Shown here: positions 38,916-49,638 of the stretch, piece after piece
Position numbering within the stretch: the stretch's first letter is position 1
How the letters are laid out: every line of letters begins with the position of its first letter
NCBI RefSeq assembly: GCF_000317025.1
Contig: NC_019689.1
Coordinates: forward strand, 1,961,501-2,025,500
From: Pleurocapsa sp. PCC 7327
GTDB lineage: Bacteria; Cyanobacteriota; Cyanobacteriia; Cyanobacteriales; Microcystaceae
DNA: 64,000 bases
Direction: 5' to 3'
Notes under the pieces: model-generated
What the model was told of the DNA's origin: nothing
Seen by the model: the letters and a program-made list of their open reading frames with translations, nothing else
The model's database searches: none
Translations under genes and position numbers: made by a program

Positions 38916-39485
38916 ATGAAGTTACAGAAAACGACTTGGGTGTTAGTAACTATTGCTTTGCTTTTGGGTGGAGTTGTCTATTTTAATGAGATACAGAGAC
39001 AATATCAAAGCGAAGATACTCAATCAAATAAGCTAAAGATTTTTGATTTTCAAGAAGAAGATATTCAAACATTGACGATTGAAACTAACAAAGAAACGCT
39101 CAAATTTGAACGCACTGGCATAGAAAATCGTCTTTGGCAAATGAAGCAACCAGAAGATGTTCCTGCTAACGATGCATCCATTGCTTTTTTATTAAATTTG
39201 CTGGTGAAAGGAAAAAGCGATCGCGCGATCCCCATCTCTTCCGAACAAATTAAAGAATATGGTTTAGATAACCCTTTGGCGAAGATTGATATTCAATTAA
39301 AAAATGGAAAAAAACATCAGTTAATTTTAGGGAATACTGATTTTGAAGGTCAATCTCTCTATGCTCGAGTCGATCCGTCCGATCGATCTAACCAAGAATT
39401 AAAAGTCATTTTAGTTTCCAAGGATTTTCAATTTGCCATAGACAGAGATTTAACCGAATGGAAACAACAAGAACAGAAAAAATAA
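38916..39485 (+). CDS. DUF4340 protein of the GldA/GldG operon
   Basis: The protein has one N-terminal membrane helix (TTWVLVTIALLLGGVVYFNE) and a soluble beta-rich domain with LKIFDFQEEDIQTLTIETN, typical of DUF4340. I start at ATG 38916, overlapping nothing but 7 bp after the GldG stop. Proteins of this type often accompany GldG-like exporters and are thought to be periplasmic partners. Length (189 residues) is shorter than some members, but both the helix and the domain are present. Confidence 0.78.
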   Translation: MKLQKTTWVLVTIALLLGGVVYFNEIQRQYQSEDTQSNKLKIFDFQEEDIQTLTIETNKETLKFERTGIENRLWQMKQPEDVPANDASIAFLLNLLVKGKSDRAIPISSEQIKEYGLDNPLAKIDIQLKNGKKHQLILGNTDFEGQSLYARVDPSDRSNQELKVILVSKDFQFAIDRDLTEWKQQEQKK

Positions 39486-39599
39486 TGATTTCAATATTTA
39501 ATCGAATTAAACGATTGAACTCATTAACCTGGTTGACTGACAAATCGAGGGGTTGGGGTGAGGGCGATTTGAGTTTTGTCACTCAACCAGCTCATTAAT

Positions 39600-39632
39600 A
39601 AAAAAAGCGTCTCCTCCAGGAGACGCCTTTTG
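39600..39632 (-). terminator. Intrinsic terminator of psbA
   Basis: The 8-bp stem GCGTCTCC/GGAGACGC (39607-39614 and 39619-39626) with a 4-nt loop lies 30 bp beyond the psbA stop. On the minus strand it is followed by TTTTTTTA. The plus strand also ends in CCTTTTG, so it may serve both directions. Confidence 0.85.
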
Positions 39633-39656
39633 TGTCAATTAACTAGACTCAGAGCC

Positions 39657-40739
39657 TTAGCCATTGATAGCAGGAGCACTCAGAGCTACAGGAGCCATCT
39701 CGCCGCTAGCTAAGTCTAAGGGGAAGTTGTGCGCGTTGCGCTCGTGCATCACCTCAAATCCTAAGTTAGCGCGGTTGAGCACATCAGCCCAGGTGTTGAT
39801 GACCCGACCTTGAGAATCTAAGATCGACTGGTTGAAGTTGAAACCGTTGAGGTTAAACGCCATGGTGGAAATCCCCATCGCGGTGAACCAGATGCCAATC
39901 ACTGGCCAAGCACCTAAGAAGAAGTGTAGGGCGCGGCTGTTGTTGAATGACGCATATTGGAAGATCAAGCGTCCGAAGTAGCCGTGAGCTGCTACGATGT
40001 TGTAGGTTTCTTCTTCTTGTCCGAACTTGTAGCCGTAGTTCTGAGACTCGGTTTCGGTGGTCTCGCGGACTAAGCTAGAAGTGACCAAGCTGCCGTGCAT
40101 GGCAGAGAACAGAGACCCTCCGAAGACACCAGCGACTCCCAACATGTGGAAGGGGTGCATCAGGATGTTGTGCTCGGCTTGGAAGACGAACATGAAGTTG
40201 AAGGTGCCAGAGATTCCTAAAGGCATGCCGTCGGAGAAGGAACCTTGTCCGATGGGGTAGATCAGGAAGACTGCCGTCGCTGCCGATACTGGCGCGCTGT
40301 AGGCTACGCAGATCCAAGGACGCATGCCCAAGCGGTAGCTCAACTCCCACTGACGACCCATGTAGCAGAATACTCCCAACAGGAAGTGGAAGATCGTTAG
40401 CTGGTAGGGTCCGCCGTTGTAGAGCCACTCGTCGAGAGAGGCGGCTTCCCAAATCGGATAGAAGTGCAAGCCGATGGCGTTCGAAGAAGGCACCACCGCA
40501 CCGGAGATGATGTTGTTGCCATAGAGCAGAGAACCAGCTACGGGTTCGCGGATGCCATCGATGTCTACCGGGGGAGCGGCGATGAAGGCGATGATGAAGC
40601 ACGCGGTTGCAGTTAGCAGGGTTGGGATCATGATGACGCCGAACCAACCGATGTAGATGCGGTTGTTGGTGCTGGTGACCCACTGGCAAAACTGCTCCCA
40701 CAAAGAAGCGCTTTCGCGCTGCTGTAAGGTTGTTGTCAT
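39657..40739 (-). CDS. psbA: Photosystem II D1 protein (ordinary type)
   Basis: This is a standard 360-residue D1. It keeps the Mn4CaO5 ligands (Asp in FSDGMPLG, Glu and His in FQAEHN, and the C-terminal [17 protein letters not shown]), Tyr-Z (LIYPIGQGS) and the P680 His (HPFHMLG). Residue 130 is Gln ([11 protein letters not shown]), so it resembles low-light D1 forms. It sits in the thylakoid membrane and is the main oxygen-evolving D1. It has its own terminator and is separated from the far-red D1 gene by 21 kb. The far-red D1 and ChlF proteins at 62.0 and 63.2 kb are paralogues. Confidence 0.97.
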   Translation of the reverse strand: MTTTLQQRESASLWEQFCQWVTSTNNRIYIGWFGVIMIPTLLTATACFIIAFIAAPPVDIDGIREPVAGSLLYGNNIISGAVVPSSNAIGLHFYPIWEAASLDEWLYNGGPYQLTIFHFLLGVFCYMGRQWELSYRLGMRPWICVAYSAPVSAATAVFLIYPIGQGSFSDGMPLGISGTFNFMFVFQAEHNILMHPFHMLGVAGVFGGSLFSAMHGSLVTSSLVRETTETESQNYGYKFGQEEETYNIVAAHGYFGRLIFQYASFNNSRALHFFLGAWPVIGIWFTAMGISTMAFNLNGFNFNQSILDSQGRVINTWADVLNRANLGFEVMHERNAHNFPLDLASGEMAPVALSAPAING

Positions 40740-40991
40740 TTGCCTATGATTCCTATTCCTTTTTCAAGGTTTTTGATGATTTACATCATTATCTTAATAA
40801 AACTTCTCAGTTTTGTAAATCTTTTTAATAAAAACTATAGTTATGCTAATTTATAAGCTTTTCTTATATAGCATTGGCACTGCAAGGTGAAGATCGCGTT
40901 TGTGCGATTAGTTGATTTCGGTGGTATGTTGGAAGATGCTTTGCGGCGATCTATAGTTATTGAACTAGCTCAGTAGTTACAGCTAAATCCA

Positions 40992-41669
40992 ATGTCAGAT
41001 GTAGACACTTTAATCGAACAAGTTCGACAAGAAGCAGAAAGAGAACCCTTTCCCATAGATGTAGATGTCTATAAAGCCGCTGGAAAAGAACCCACTCAAC
41101 CCATACTCTATGCGGGCAATCTGAAAAGTCAGATTTGTTTTTTTGGTCGCGATTTGGGTAGGGATGAAGTGATCGCGGGGCAACCTTTGATTGGAGCGGC
41201 AGGAACTCTAGTACGCGAGGGATTTTACTGGGCAATGCACCATCAAAAACCCAAGGGAAGAAAAGATTTAAATTCGGTTTGCGATCGCGTCTTGCTAACC
41301 AACACAGTTCCCTACAAACCCCCTGGCAATAAAGCTTATGAGACGAAAGTCAAAGAAAGATTCCGCCCTTTTATAGCACGCTTATTAGTCATTCATTGGC
41401 AAGGCAATCAAATCATTACGCTGGGAACTGAAGCCTTTAAATGGTTTGCACCCTACGGTGCTAAAGGAGAGGTAAATAAGTTTTTTCAAAGCAGCGATCG
41501 CTTTACATCTAAGCTGAAAGTTACCCTTACAGCCTCAGACGAGCAAGGAGTACCATACCAGCGTCAAGTGACGTTATTGCCGCTGCCCCATCCTTCCCCT
41601 CTCAATCAACAGTGGTACGAAAAATTCCCCCAACTGCTCCAGGAGAGACTGAACGAATTTGAGTTTTGA
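40992..41669 (+). CDS. Uracil-DNA glycosylase superfamily protein
   Basis: The 225-residue protein shows the superfamily's first active-site region as RDEVIAGQPLIGAAG (a degenerate form of the motif A loop), a central LLTNTVPYKPPGN, and the motif B loop PLPHPSPLN. The fold is that of enzymes removing uracil or other damaged bases from DNA. The iron-sulfur cysteines of family 4 are not present. It may be a divergent UDG-like protein. It starts 253 bp from the psbA start and is followed closely by thiE. Confidence 0.75.
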   Translation: MSDVDTLIEQVRQEAEREPFPIDVDVYKAAGKEPTQPILYAGNLKSQICFFGRDLGRDEVIAGQPLIGAAGTLVREGFYWAMHHQKPKGRKDLNSVCDRVLLTNTVPYKPPGNKAYETKVKERFRPFIARLLVIHWQGNQIITLGTEAFKWFAPYGAKGEVNKFFQSSDRFTSKLKVTLTASDEQGVPYQRQVTLLPLPHPSPLNQQWYEKFPQLLQERLNEFEF

Positions 41670-41682
41670 AGTTAGATAAACG

Positions 41683-42726
41683 ATGGACGAGCAATCTAAC
41701 CAAAGAAAAGGACAACAGTTTGCGATCGAGCGGATCTTGGATGCAAACTTAGATCGTGCTAGAGAAGGATTGCGAATCGTAGAAGAATGGTGCCGCTTTG
41801 GTTTGAATGACAGTCAACTGGCAGAAAAATGCAAGCAAATGCGACAAGAAATCGCCAGTTGGCATAGTTCGGAGTTGCGATTGGCACGAGATACATTAGA
41901 AGATGTGGGCACTGGGTTATCCCATCCCCAAGAAGAAACGCGCAGCAGTGTCGAACAAATTCTTCAGGCAAACCTGTGTCGCACCCAAGAAGCAATGCGA
42001 GTTTTAGAGGAGTATGGCAAGCTATACAAATCAGGGATGGGAGAGGCGTTCAAACAAATGCGCTATCAGGTTTATATTATGGAAAGCACATTATTAACAT
42101 CCCGCCGTCGCCAGCAACTCAAGGACGCTCGACTCTATCTCGTTACTTCTCCCTCCGAACAATTATTCTCCATCGTAGAAGCTGCCTTGAAAGGAGGACT
42201 GACGCTAGTTCAGTATCGAGATAAAAATACTGACGACATTATCAGACTGGCGAACGCTCAAAAATTGCGCCAATTGTGTCGCGATTATGGAGCGTTGCTC
42301 ATTATAAACGATCGCGTCGATTTAGCGTTGGCAGTCGATGCCGATGGCGTGCATCTAGGACAGCAAGACCTTCCCATTGCAGTGGCACGGCAAATATTAG
42401 GTTCTCAGCGGATTATCGGGCGATCGACCACCAATCCGCAAGAAATGGAGCAAGCGATCGCCCAAGGCGCAGATTACATTGGCGTGGGCCCCGTTTACGA
42501 AACGCCAACCAAAGCAGGTAAAGCAGCAGCAGGATTGGAGTACGTTCGCCATGCTGTCAAACATGCCCCAATTCCCTGGTTTGCGATCGGCGGCATCGAT
42601 CTCTCTAATGTTAAAGATGTTATTGATGCAGGGGCAGAACGAGTGGCTGTTGTCCGCGCTATCATGCAAGCAGAAGACCCCGCTAGAGCGACTCAAGATT
42701 TTCTCTCTCAATTGATAAAAAAGTAG
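41683..42726 (+). CDS. thiE: Thiamine-phosphate synthase with cyanobacterial N-terminal domain
   Basis: Residues 1-145 are a helical domain seen in cyanobacterial ThiE (ILDANLDRAREGLRIVEEWCR). The rest is the TIM barrel that joins HMP-pyrophosphate and thiazole phosphate: ARLYLVTSPS, TLVQYRDKNTDD, ADGVHLGQQD, IIGRSTTNPQE, IGVGPVYETPTKAG, AIGGIDLSN. The phosphate-binding and catalytic loops are complete. The product acts in the cytoplasm in vitamin B1 synthesis. thiS follows, so both serve the thiamine pathway. Length is as expected for the fused form. Confidence 0.93.
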   Translation: MDEQSNQRKGQQFAIERILDANLDRAREGLRIVEEWCRFGLNDSQLAEKCKQMRQEIASWHSSELRLARDTLEDVGTGLSHPQEETRSSVEQILQANLCRTQEAMRVLEEYGKLYKSGMGEAFKQMRYQVYIMESTLLTSRRRQQLKDARLYLVTSPSEQLFSIVEAALKGGLTLVQYRDKNTDDIIRLANAQKLRQLCRDYGALLIINDRVDLALAVDADGVHLGQQDLPIAVARQILGSQRIIGRSTTNPQEMEQAIAQGADYIGVGPVYETPTKAGKAAAGLEYVRHAVKHAPIPWFAIGGIDLSNVKDVIDAGAERVAVVRAIMQAEDPARATQDFLSQLIKK

Positions 42727-42858
42727 GAAAGAGGGAGAGATAAAAAGTGTGGGGAGTGTGGGGAGACAAGGGAGAAATAATCCAAAATCCGCCGTTCTCC
42801 TTGAAGAGGTTCAAGGAACGTGCGGCGGCTTCGCCAAAATCTAAAATCCTTTCATCAA

Positions 42859-43080
42859 ATGATCGATGACACAGAACAAATCACTTTACAAGTGAATGGA
42901 AAACCGCATACTTGCCCTCCTCAGACGCGACTGCCCCAGATGCTAGAACAGCTAGGATTAAATCCGCATTTAGTGGCTGTTGAATATAATGGTGAAATTC
43001 TTCACCGACAGTATTGGGAGGAGACTCAATTGCAAGAAGGCGATCGCTTAGAAATTGTAACCATCGTCGGAGGCGGCTAA
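42859..43080 (+). CDS. thiS: Sulfur carrier protein ThiS
   Basis: The short ubiquitin-like protein begins at ATG 42859 (the GTG at 42820 is a less likely start). It ends in the Gly-Gly motif (TIVGGG) that carries a thiocarboxylate to the thiazole synthase ThiG. The core LVAVEYNGEILHRQYW matches ThiS. It follows thiE after about 130 bp, so the two probably share the thiamine pathway and perhaps a transcript. No thiG is visible in the window. Confidence 0.88.
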   Translation: MIDDTEQITLQVNGKPHTCPPQTRLPQMLEQLGLNPHLVAVEYNGEILHRQYWEETQLQEGDRLEIVTIVGGG

Positions 43081-43258
43081 TAATAACTACTTTTTTGTCA
43101 CAAGTGGTTGTTATTTTAGAGGATGTCTTAAATACTGAGGCAGACACTTTTTATAAAGACTTCTAAGCTCATAAAAAGTGCCTACCTTACTAATTACTAA
43201 TTAGTGATTGTTAGTACCCTATTCAATTGCGAACCGCCGCGCATGCGGAAGCCGAGCG

Positions 43259-43399
43259 TTAGGGTAAAGAATGAAAATAGGTGCCATACTGCAAACCTGG
43301 ATAAAAGTAGTTCAATTCAATAAAAACGACGAAAAGAATCACTAGCGACAGAATTGCCATTACGGGTGCAAGCGTCAAATATTTGAAGAAAGATTGCAC
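43259..43399 (-). CDS. psaJ2: Far-red photosystem I subunit PsaJ
   Basis: A 46-residue frame, too short for routine ORF lists, begins at a GTG (43399) preceded by AGGGGG. It encodes FFKYLTLAPVMAILSLVILF followed by FIELNYFYPGLQYG, matching PsaJ: one membrane helix with the conserved LAPV and E.N.F.P pattern. It follows psaF2 by about 55 bp, as psaF-psaJ do in other cyanobacteria. It binds PsaF and chlorophylls at the edge of PSI. It is the last gene of the far-red psa operon. Confidence 0.85.
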   Translation of the reverse strand: MQSFFKYLTLAPVMAILSLVILFVVFIELNYFYPGLQYGTYFHSLP

Positions 43400-43453
43400 A
43401 ATCGAACCCCCTATTTATTGGATGAACTGAATTTATTATTTAGACTCAAACAA

Positions 43454-43933
43454 CTACCGAGGTGACACAGGAATCTCGCTATCTTTAGCAGTCAATTGAC
43501 CAGTAACAAGTTCTTGGAAAGCTAACACGGGCCAAAGTAAACCTTTAGCGAAAGATTGAATAGCTAAAGGAATATCGATGAAAATTTCCATCTGTTCTGG
43601 ATTTTTAGACTGATTAGAAACTTGTAAATAGGAACGACCCGACCAACCTACAAAGCCAGTAAAATAGAAAAATATTCCGAAGGCAATAGCAATGTCGCCC
43701 GCGCGATCGAAACTGAGAGCCAAATGGGGCAAACCATCTTCGCCACAGAGAAGATATTCGGCATAGGCTTTACCCGGCTTATTGAAATAATAATTATCGG
43801 GAGCCTTTTTCATGCGTTCCTGATAGGCAGGCGAGTCCTTACAAGGAACGAGATGAGAAGTTTGTGCCCAAGCAGCAGGGACAAGAGTGAACCAAATAGC
43901 TAGGATTAAAACTAATGCCAGTAATCGTTTCAT
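43454..43933 (-). CDS. psaF2: Far-red photosystem I subunit PsaF
   Basis: The protein starts with a lumenal export signal (LLALVLILAIWFTLVPAAWA), followed by the two conserved cysteines (VPCKDS and LLCGEDGLPHL) of PsaF, a membrane helix and the C-terminal domain. Length (159 residues) is normal. It sits between psaI2 and psaJ2 in the usual FaRLiP order. It is the plastocyanin/cytochrome docking-side subunit. A paralogue of the ordinary PsaF is assumed to exist elsewhere in the genome. Confidence 0.9.
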   Translation of the reverse strand: MKRLLALVLILAIWFTLVPAAWAQTSHLVPCKDSPAYQERMKKAPDNYYFNKPGKAYAEYLLCGEDGLPHLALSFDRAGDIAIAFGIFFYFTGFVGWSGRSYLQVSNQSKNPEQMEIFIDIPLAIQSFAKGLLWPVLAFQELVTGQLTAKDSEIPVSPR

Positions 43934-43939
43934 GATCTT

Positions 43940-44164
43940 TTATCCTTGTTGTTCGGTAACGCCAAATTGTTCGATAACATTAACTCGCTCAACTGAATTT
44001 TGAAATTGTTCTCTTGGGCTTTCTTCTTGAGATCCTTCTTTTTCAATCCAGAGAAAAAGTAATGCAAATACTGGGAAAGGAAGAATGTAAAAAACAAGAG
44101 GAATCATAATCCAAGGAAGCCATGAAGCAGCATAGGAACCCGTTAATTGTGTCATGTCTACCAT
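43940..44164 (-). CDS. psaI2: Far-red photosystem I subunit PsaI, with extended C-terminus
   Basis: The first 45 residues ([20 protein letters not shown] and FLWIEKEG) match PsaI, a single-helix subunit of about 38 residues that supports PsaL. Here the total is 74 residues because of a hydrophilic C-terminal tail ([20 protein letters not shown]). ATG 44164 has AAGGAGA upstream. It lies between psaL2 and psaF2. The tail may be a feature of the far-red form. Confidence 0.85.
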   Translation of the reverse strand: MVDMTQLTGSYAASWLPWIMIPLVFYILPFPVFALLFLWIEKEGSQEESPREQFQNSVERVNVIEQFGVTEQQG

Positions 44165-44229
44165 GAGATGAATTCTCCTTTTTATCCTTTTTAATTAGTT
44201 GTCATTTGTCACTGATAACTGGTAACTGT

Positions 44230-44799
44230 TTAACCCGTTACCCAAGGAAGCCATTGTTGGCTCACATTAACTGCACCTCGCAGGATGGCATCCAAGTCAT
44301 CAAAATTTTCGAGAAGGAGGTAGGCAAATATTGCTCCTCCCATCGACCCTAAAAAGACTCCGCCTGCAAGCTGGAACCAGTCTTCTTTACTTCTCAAAGG
44401 TCTCAAGTCATCTTTAGAGTAAGAATTGTAAGAACCTTTAGGATTGTTTTGGAACATGGCAAGGGCAAAGATCGAAATTCCTAAAACTGCCGAGACTGCT
44501 ATGTAAATAGCGCAAATTAAGCCGCTTAAATTGGCTCCGTGTGCCGTTTCCCGTAGCGGCCCTACGACAACCTGCGGACCGACCAAAAAATAGCCATGAG
44601 CCATACCAATTTCTAGCCCTCGCATAAAAGGGGTCAGTCCTGGACGGTAGGCTGGAAGATTGCGAATGTAAGCTCTGACGATAGGAGAGTCATTAAAGGG
44701 AGTTGATAAATTGCCTTTCCAAGGGTCATTCTGATAAGGCTTAATCGGATCTAGTTCGGAATAGGCTTGAGGTAGCGATTGTGTTTCAGTTGTTGTCAT
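44230..44799 (-). CDS. psaL2: Far-red photosystem I subunit PsaL
   Basis: The 189-residue protein has the PsaL layout: a stromal N-terminus, three membrane helices (LSGLICAIYIAVSAVLGISI, LAGGVFLGSMGGAIFAYLLL and others), and MRGLEIGMAHGYFLVGP. PsaL joins PSI monomers into trimers or tetramers. It is the third gene in psaA2-B2-L2. A strong hairpin lies between psaB2 and psaL2 on the minus strand (44839-44865). Confidence 0.92.
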   Translation of the reverse strand: MTTTETQSLPQAYSELDPIKPYQNDPWKGNLSTPFNDSPIVRAYIRNLPAYRPGLTPFMRGLEIGMAHGYFLVGPQVVVGPLRETAHGANLSGLICAIYIAVSAVLGISIFALAMFQNNPKGSYNSYSKDDLRPLRSKEDWFQLAGGVFLGSMGGAIFAYLLLENFDDLDAILRGAVNVSQQWLPWVTG

Positions 44800-44838
44800 A
44801 TCCCTATTTCCTTTGTCGCTCTAATTATGGAACAGGAA

Positions 44839-44865
44839 ACCTGGTCAGTGCCCACATGACCAGGT
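44839..44865 (-). promoter_or_regulatory. Perfect hairpin in the psaB2-psaL2 gap
   Basis: The 9-bp perfect inverted repeat ACCTGGTCA/TGACCAGGT with a 9-nt loop sits 40 bp before psaL2. It is not followed by a U-run on the minus strand, so it is more likely an RNA-processing or stability hairpin than a full terminator. Confidence 0.5.
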
Positions 44866-44959
44866 GGTTTTTAGGAGAGAGGAGATCTCCCTAAACTTAA
44901 AGGATGGGGTAAGGGGTAGAGTTGAAGCGATGCATTCATCTCCCTTACCCCATGACAAA

Positions 44960-47191
44960 CTAGCCAAACCGACTAGCGGTTGAAGCAATCAAAAAAGCTC
45001 CGTAGGTGGCGATATAGCCCACCGTAAAGTGAGTTAAGCCCACCAAACGTGCCTGAACGATAGAGAGCGCAACTGGCTTATCTTTTGGATATCCAAACGA
45101 GAGCGGTGTATTTTCGTGCGCCCACATGAGGGTTTCGATCAGCTCTTGCCAGTAACCGCGCCAAGTGATCAAGAACATGAAACTGACTGCCCAAGCAAGG
45201 TGTCCGAATAGAAACATCCACGCCCAAACAGCCAGGTTATTCGTGCCAGCAGGATTATAGCCATTGATCAACTGGGCGGAGTTAGCCCACAGGTAATCGC
45301 GGAACCAACCCATCAGGTAGGTTGAGTTTTCATTAAATATGGCGACATTCCCCGACCAGAGGGTGAGGTGTTTCCAGTGCCAGTAAAAGGTGAGCCAACC
45401 CAAGGTGTTGAGCATCCAGAACATGGCAAGGTAGAACGCATCCCAAGCCGAGATGTCGCAAGTGCCACCCCGTCCAGGACCATCGCAAGGGAAAGCATAG
45501 CCGAAATCTTTCTTATCCGGCATCAGCTTGGAACCGCGAGCATCGAGCGCTCCCTTGACTAGGATTAGAGTAGTCACGTGAAGTCCGAGTGCGATCGCGT
45601 GGTGAACTAAGAAATCCCCAGGTCCGATAGGCAAGAATAGCGAGTTAGTACCGCTATTAATTGCATCCAACCAGCCGGGTAGCCAAACGTTACCATAGTT
45701 GGGCCAAGCCGTCGAAGCAATGCTATCCGGATTAGACAGCAGCGTACTCAGACCATAGAGAGTCTTGCCGTGGGCAGCTTGTATCCACTGGGCAAACACT
45801 GGCTCGATCAAAATCTGCTTTTCTGGTGCCGCAAAAGCGACCTCGCAATCGTTGTGGACGTATATCCCTAGCGTGTGGAAGCCCAGGAAGAGGGATACCC
45901 AGCTCAAGTGAGAAATAATCGCCTCTTTGTGATTCAGCACCCGTGCCAATACGTTATCGCGATTGAGTTCGGGGTCGTAATCGCGCACCATAAAGATAGC
46001 GCCATGGGCAAATGCCCCCACCATCAAAAATCCAGCAATGTACTGGTGATGGGTATAAAGGGCTGACATTGCCGTGTAGTCTCTGGAGATGAAGGCATAG
46101 GGCGGCATTGAATACATGTGCTGGGCAACCAAAGAGGTAATGACTCCCAAGCAAGCTAGGTGCCATCCCAACTGGAAGTGGAGCGAATTGTTGTAGTCCT
46201 CAAAAATCCCCAGGTGACCTCGACCGGTTCTGGGAGCGATAAAGAAGCCCCTCCAGCCCGGACCTTGAAGTGCATCGAGCATTTCCTTGATGTTGTGACC
46301 GATGCCCCAGTTGGTTCGGTACATGTGTCCGGCGATAATGAATATCACCGCGATCGCTAAATGGTGATGCGCCATATCCGTCAGCCAGAGCGACTCAGTT
46401 TGGGGATGAAATCCGCCCAAGAAGGTTAAAATTGCTGTCCCCGCACCTTGAGAGGTATTAAATATATGCTCGGCAGTATCGGGATTTTGAGCGTAGACTC
46501 CCCAATTCCCGGTAAAGAATGGTCCTAAGCCAGCCGGATGCGGTTTAGTTGTGAGAAAGTTATCCCAGCCAACGTGCTGTCCTCTCGATTCGGGAATGGC
46601 AACGTGAATGAGATGACCCGCCCATGCCAGGGAGCTAACCCCAAACAAACCAGCCAAATGGTGGTTCAGGCGAGATTCTGCATTCTTAAACCAGCTTAGG
46701 CTAGGACGGAATCTGGGTTGCAAGTGCAGCCAGCCTGCATACAAGAAAACAGCAGCCAGCAGAATTAAGAATATTGCACCCGCGTACAAATCGTTATTCG
46801 TCCGCATCCCGATGGTATACCACCAGTGATAGACACCAGAGGTACAAATATCTACTGGGTTTGAGGCTCCAGCTTGAGTATACGCTTGGATTGCTGGCGC
46901 TCCGAATTGAGCGTCCCAAATCGCGTGAGCGATAGGACGAACTGTGAGAGGATCTTTAACCCATTGTTCAAAGTTACCTTGCCAGGCTACGTGGAAGAGA
47001 ATGCCCGACGTCCACAGAAAGATGATGGCAATGTGACCGAAGTGGGAAGCAAAAATCCGTTGATAGATATTTTCCTCGGTCATGCCATCGTGACTTTCAA
47101 AGTCGTGGGCAGTCGCGATCGCATACCAGATACGCCGCGTCGTTGGGTCTTGCTGTAAATCCTGGCTAAATTTGGGAAATTTTGTAGCCAT
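44960..47191 (-). CDS. psaB2: Far-red photosystem I core subunit PsaB
   Basis: The 743-residue core protein is typical of Psa[20 protein letters not shown] at the start and the Fx cluster loop [18 protein letters not shown]. Membrane helices and chlorophyll-ligating histidines run throughout. It pairs with PsaA2 to hold the P700 pair and electron carriers. It lies 83 bp downstream of psaA2. The far-red assignment rests on operon context and on the rfp, psbA3 and chlF neighbours, because no ordinary psa copy is available in the window for comparison. Confidence 0.92.
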   Translation of the reverse strand: MATKFPKFSQDLQQDPTTRRIWYAIATAHDFESHDGMTEENIYQRIFASHFGHIAIIFLWTSGILFHVAWQGNFEQWVKDPLTVRPIAHAIWDAQFGAPAIQAYTQAGASNPVDICTSGVYHWWYTIGMRTNNDLYAGAIFLILLAAVFLYAGWLHLQPRFRPSLSWFKNAESRLNHHLAGLFGVSSLAWAGHLIHVAIPESRGQHVGWDNFLTTKPHPAGLGPFFTGNWGVYAQNPDTAEHIFNTSQGAGTAILTFLGGFHPQTESLWLTDMAHHHLAIAVIFIIAGHMYRTNWGIGHNIKEMLDALQGPGWRGFFIAPRTGRGHLGIFEDYNNSLHFQLGWHLACLGVITSLVAQHMYSMPPYAFISRDYTAMSALYTHHQYIAGFLMVGAFAHGAIFMVRDYDPELNRDNVLARVLNHKEAIISHLSWVSLFLGFHTLGIYVHNDCEVAFAAPEKQILIEPVFAQWIQAAHGKTLYGLSTLLSNPDSIASTAWPNYGNVWLPGWLDAINSGTNSLFLPIGPGDFLVHHAIALGLHVTTLILVKGALDARGSKLMPDKKDFGYAFPCDGPGRGGTCDISAWDAFYLAMFWMLNTLGWLTFYWHWKHLTLWSGNVAIFNENSTYLMGWFRDYLWANSAQLINGYNPAGTNNLAVWAWMFLFGHLAWAVSFMFLITWRGYWQELIETLMWAHENTPLSFGYPKDKPVALSIVQARLVGLTHFTVGYIATYGAFLIASTASRFG

Positions 47192-47274
47192 AGTTTAAAT
47201 CTTCGTTTTCTTTGTCAACTGCTTTTGTTAGTAGTTAGTCGAACCATTAACTATCAACTAATAACTACTAACTC

Positions 47275-49638
47275 TTACCCAATTGCCGCCATACGAGCCA
47301 AGAAAAACGCCCAGGTTGTCACAATTCCCCCTAGGAGGTAATGAGCGACTCCTACGGCTCGACCGTGGATGATACTCAAAGCGCGAGGCTGAATGGCTGG
47401 CGTAATTTTGAGCTTGTTGTGCGCCCAAACGATCGACTCGATCAGTTCCTGCCAATAACCGCGGCCGCTAAAGAGGAACATAAGGCTGAAGCCGAAGATG
47501 AAATGTCCGCCCAAGAACAGCAAGCCATAGGCGGACAGTGCGCCACCATAAGAGGTGATAGCTTGAGTGGCCTGTGCCCATAAGAAATCGCGCAACCAGC
47601 CGTTATTCGTAATCGAGCTTTGCGCCCAGTTGCCCAAAGTAATGTGAGTTATCGAGCCATCGGCATCGACTGTTCCCCACACGTCCGATTGCATCTTCCA
47701 GAAGAAGTGGAAAATGACGATCGACAGGGAGTTGTACATCCAGAACAAGCCTAGGAAAACGTGATCCCAAGCCGATACTTGGCAAGTGCCGCCGCGACCG
47801 GGACCATCGCAGGGGAAGCGGAAGCCCAGTTCCGATTTGTCGGGAATCAGACGAGAGTTGCGGGCATATAGTACGCCTTTGAGCAGCACCAACACTGTTA
47901 CGTGAATGGTGAAGGCATGGATGTGGTGAATGAGGAAGTCTGCCGTACCCAGAGTAATGGGCATCATGGCAATTTTGCTACCAACGGCGACTACTCCGCC
48001 ACCGAAAGCATAGCTGACAGGTTCGCTCAAGCCAGGGGCTGTAGTCCCCAGTCCCGACAGTTCGATATTCCGCAGTCCGCCAAAGACATTGCCCAAGGGC
48101 TGTGCTGCTTGTCCAACCCCGACCGCTGCCGTGTGAACGTGTTGAATCCACTGGGCGAATACGGGTTGTAATTGGATGCCAGTATCTGAGAACATGTCTT
48201 GAGGGCGACCAAAAGCTCGCATCGTATCGTTGTGACAATACATGGCAAAGCTATGAAAGCCTAAAAATTGGCACACCCAAGCTAGGTGGGAAATAATGGC
48301 ATCTCGGTGACGGATGACGCGATCGAGGACATTGTTGACGTTCTTGGCAGGATCGTAGTCCCGTACCATGTAGATAGCGGCGTGAGCGGCAGCACCAACG
48401 ATCAGAAAGCCGCCAATCCAGACGTGATGGGTGAACAGAGATAGCACGGTGGCATAGTCTGTTGCCAAGTAAGGATAGGGCGGCATGGCATACATGTGAT
48501 GAGCGACGATAATGCTCAGCGAACCTAACATCGCCAAGTTGATCGATAGCTGCGCGTGCCAAGAAGTGGTGAGGGTTTCAAAGAGACCTTTGTGACCTTC
48601 TGGCCCGATAAAGCTTAAGAATGGCAGCATGTTGGGAGTTCTGGCATCATCGAGCATTTCTTTGATGCTGTGACCGATGCCCCAGTTGGTTCGGTACATG
48701 TGTCCGGCAATGATAAACAGCACTGCGATCGCGAGGTGATGGTGCGCCGTATCCGACAGCCACAAGCCTCCCGTTGCCGGATTCAGACCGCCTTTGAAGG
48801 TAAGAAAATCGGCGTACTGACCCCAGTTGAGCGTGAAGAACGGAATCACACCGCTGGGAAAACCCCAATTTACGTGGGGATATAGCTGTTGCATCAAACT
48901 GGGGTTGAGGATGAACTCGTGGGGTAGGGGAATTTTCTCGATGGGAACTCCGCGATCGAGCATCTGGTTAATCGGCAAGGCGACGTGAATTTGGTGCCCC
49001 GCCCATCCCAGCGAGCCAAGACCGAGCAAGCCCGCTAGGTGGTGATTCAGCATTGCCTGCACGTTCTGGAACCATTCCAGTTTGGGCGCTCGCACGTGGT
49101 AGTGGAACCAGCCAGCAAATAGCATCAAGGCTGCCATGACTAGCCCGCCTATAGCAGTGCAGAAAAGCTGAAACTCATTGGTGATGCCAGAGGCACGCCA
49201 AAGTTGAAAGAGACCGGATGTGATTTGAATGCCATGGAAGCCTCCCCCTACGTCGGCGTTGAGGATGTCTTGACCGAAAATGGGCCAGACGACTTGAGCG
49301 CTGGGCTTGATGTGTAGGGGATCGGCAAGCCAAGCGGTATAGTTAGAAAACTTAGCGCCATGAAAATACATGCCGCTCAACCAGACGAAGACGACGGCAA
49401 GATGCCCAAAGTGAGCGGAGAAAATCTTGCGCGATACGTCTTCGAGATCGCTGGTATGACTGTCGAAATCGTGAGCGTTGGCGTGGAGGTTCCAAATCCA
49501 GGTGGTGGTTTTTGGACCTCTGGCTAGAGTGCGATCGAAGTGTCCCGGCTTTGCCCAGTTTTCAAAGGAAGTGGGCACCGGATTGTTATCGACGACCACT
49601 CTTACCTGTTGCTCCGGTTTCGGAGGCGTAATGGTCAT
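47275..49638 (-). CDS. psaA2: Far-red photosystem I core subunit PsaA
   Basis: I start at ATG 49638, preceded by AAGGAG, not 49686. The 787-residue protein opens [19 protein letters not shown] and has the Fx loop [18 protein letters not shown]. It is about 35 residues longer than ordinary PsaA. A lumenal loop between [13 protein letters not shown] and [11 protein letters not shown] is expanded, which fits far-red paralogues as I know them. It is the first gene of a six-gene operon with psaB2, psaL2, psaI2, psaF2 and psaJ2, the known FaRLiP PSI order. Confidence 0.92.
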   Translation of the reverse strand: MTITPPKPEQQVRVVVDNNPVPTSFENWAKPGHFDRTLARGPKTTTWIWNLHANAHDFDSHTSDLEDVSRKIFSAHFGHLAVVFVWLSGMYFHGAKFSNYTAWLADPLHIKPSAQVVWPIFGQDILNADVGGGFHGIQITSGLFQLWRASGITNEFQLFCTAIGGLVMAALMLFAGWFHYHVRAPKLEWFQNVQAMLNHHLAGLLGLGSLGWAGHQIHVALPINQMLDRGVPIEKIPLPHEFILNPSLMQQLYPHVNWGFPSGVIPFFTLNWGQYADFLTFKGGLNPATGGLWLSDTAHHHLAIAVLFIIAGHMYRTNWGIGHSIKEMLDDARTPNMLPFLSFIGPEGHKGLFETLTTSWHAQLSINLAMLGSLSIIVAHHMYAMPPYPYLATDYATVLSLFTHHVWIGGFLIVGAAAHAAIYMVRDYDPAKNVNNVLDRVIRHRDAIISHLAWVCQFLGFHSFAMYCHNDTMRAFGRPQDMFSDTGIQLQPVFAQWIQHVHTAAVGVGQAAQPLGNVFGGLRNIELSGLGTTAPGLSEPVSYAFGGGVVAVGSKIAMMPITLGTADFLIHHIHAFTIHVTVLVLLKGVLYARNSRLIPDKSELGFRFPCDGPGRGGTCQVSAWDHVFLGLFWMYNSLSIVIFHFFWKMQSDVWGTVDADGSITHITLGNWAQSSITNNGWLRDFLWAQATQAITSYGGALSAYGLLFLGGHFIFGFSLMFLFSGRGYWQELIESIVWAHNKLKITPAIQPRALSIIHGRAVGVAHYLLGGIVTTWAFFLARMAAIG

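Noticed and set aside
41970-42720. Several overlapping frames on both strands inside thiE
   Set aside because: They are out-of-frame shadows of thiE with no start signals.
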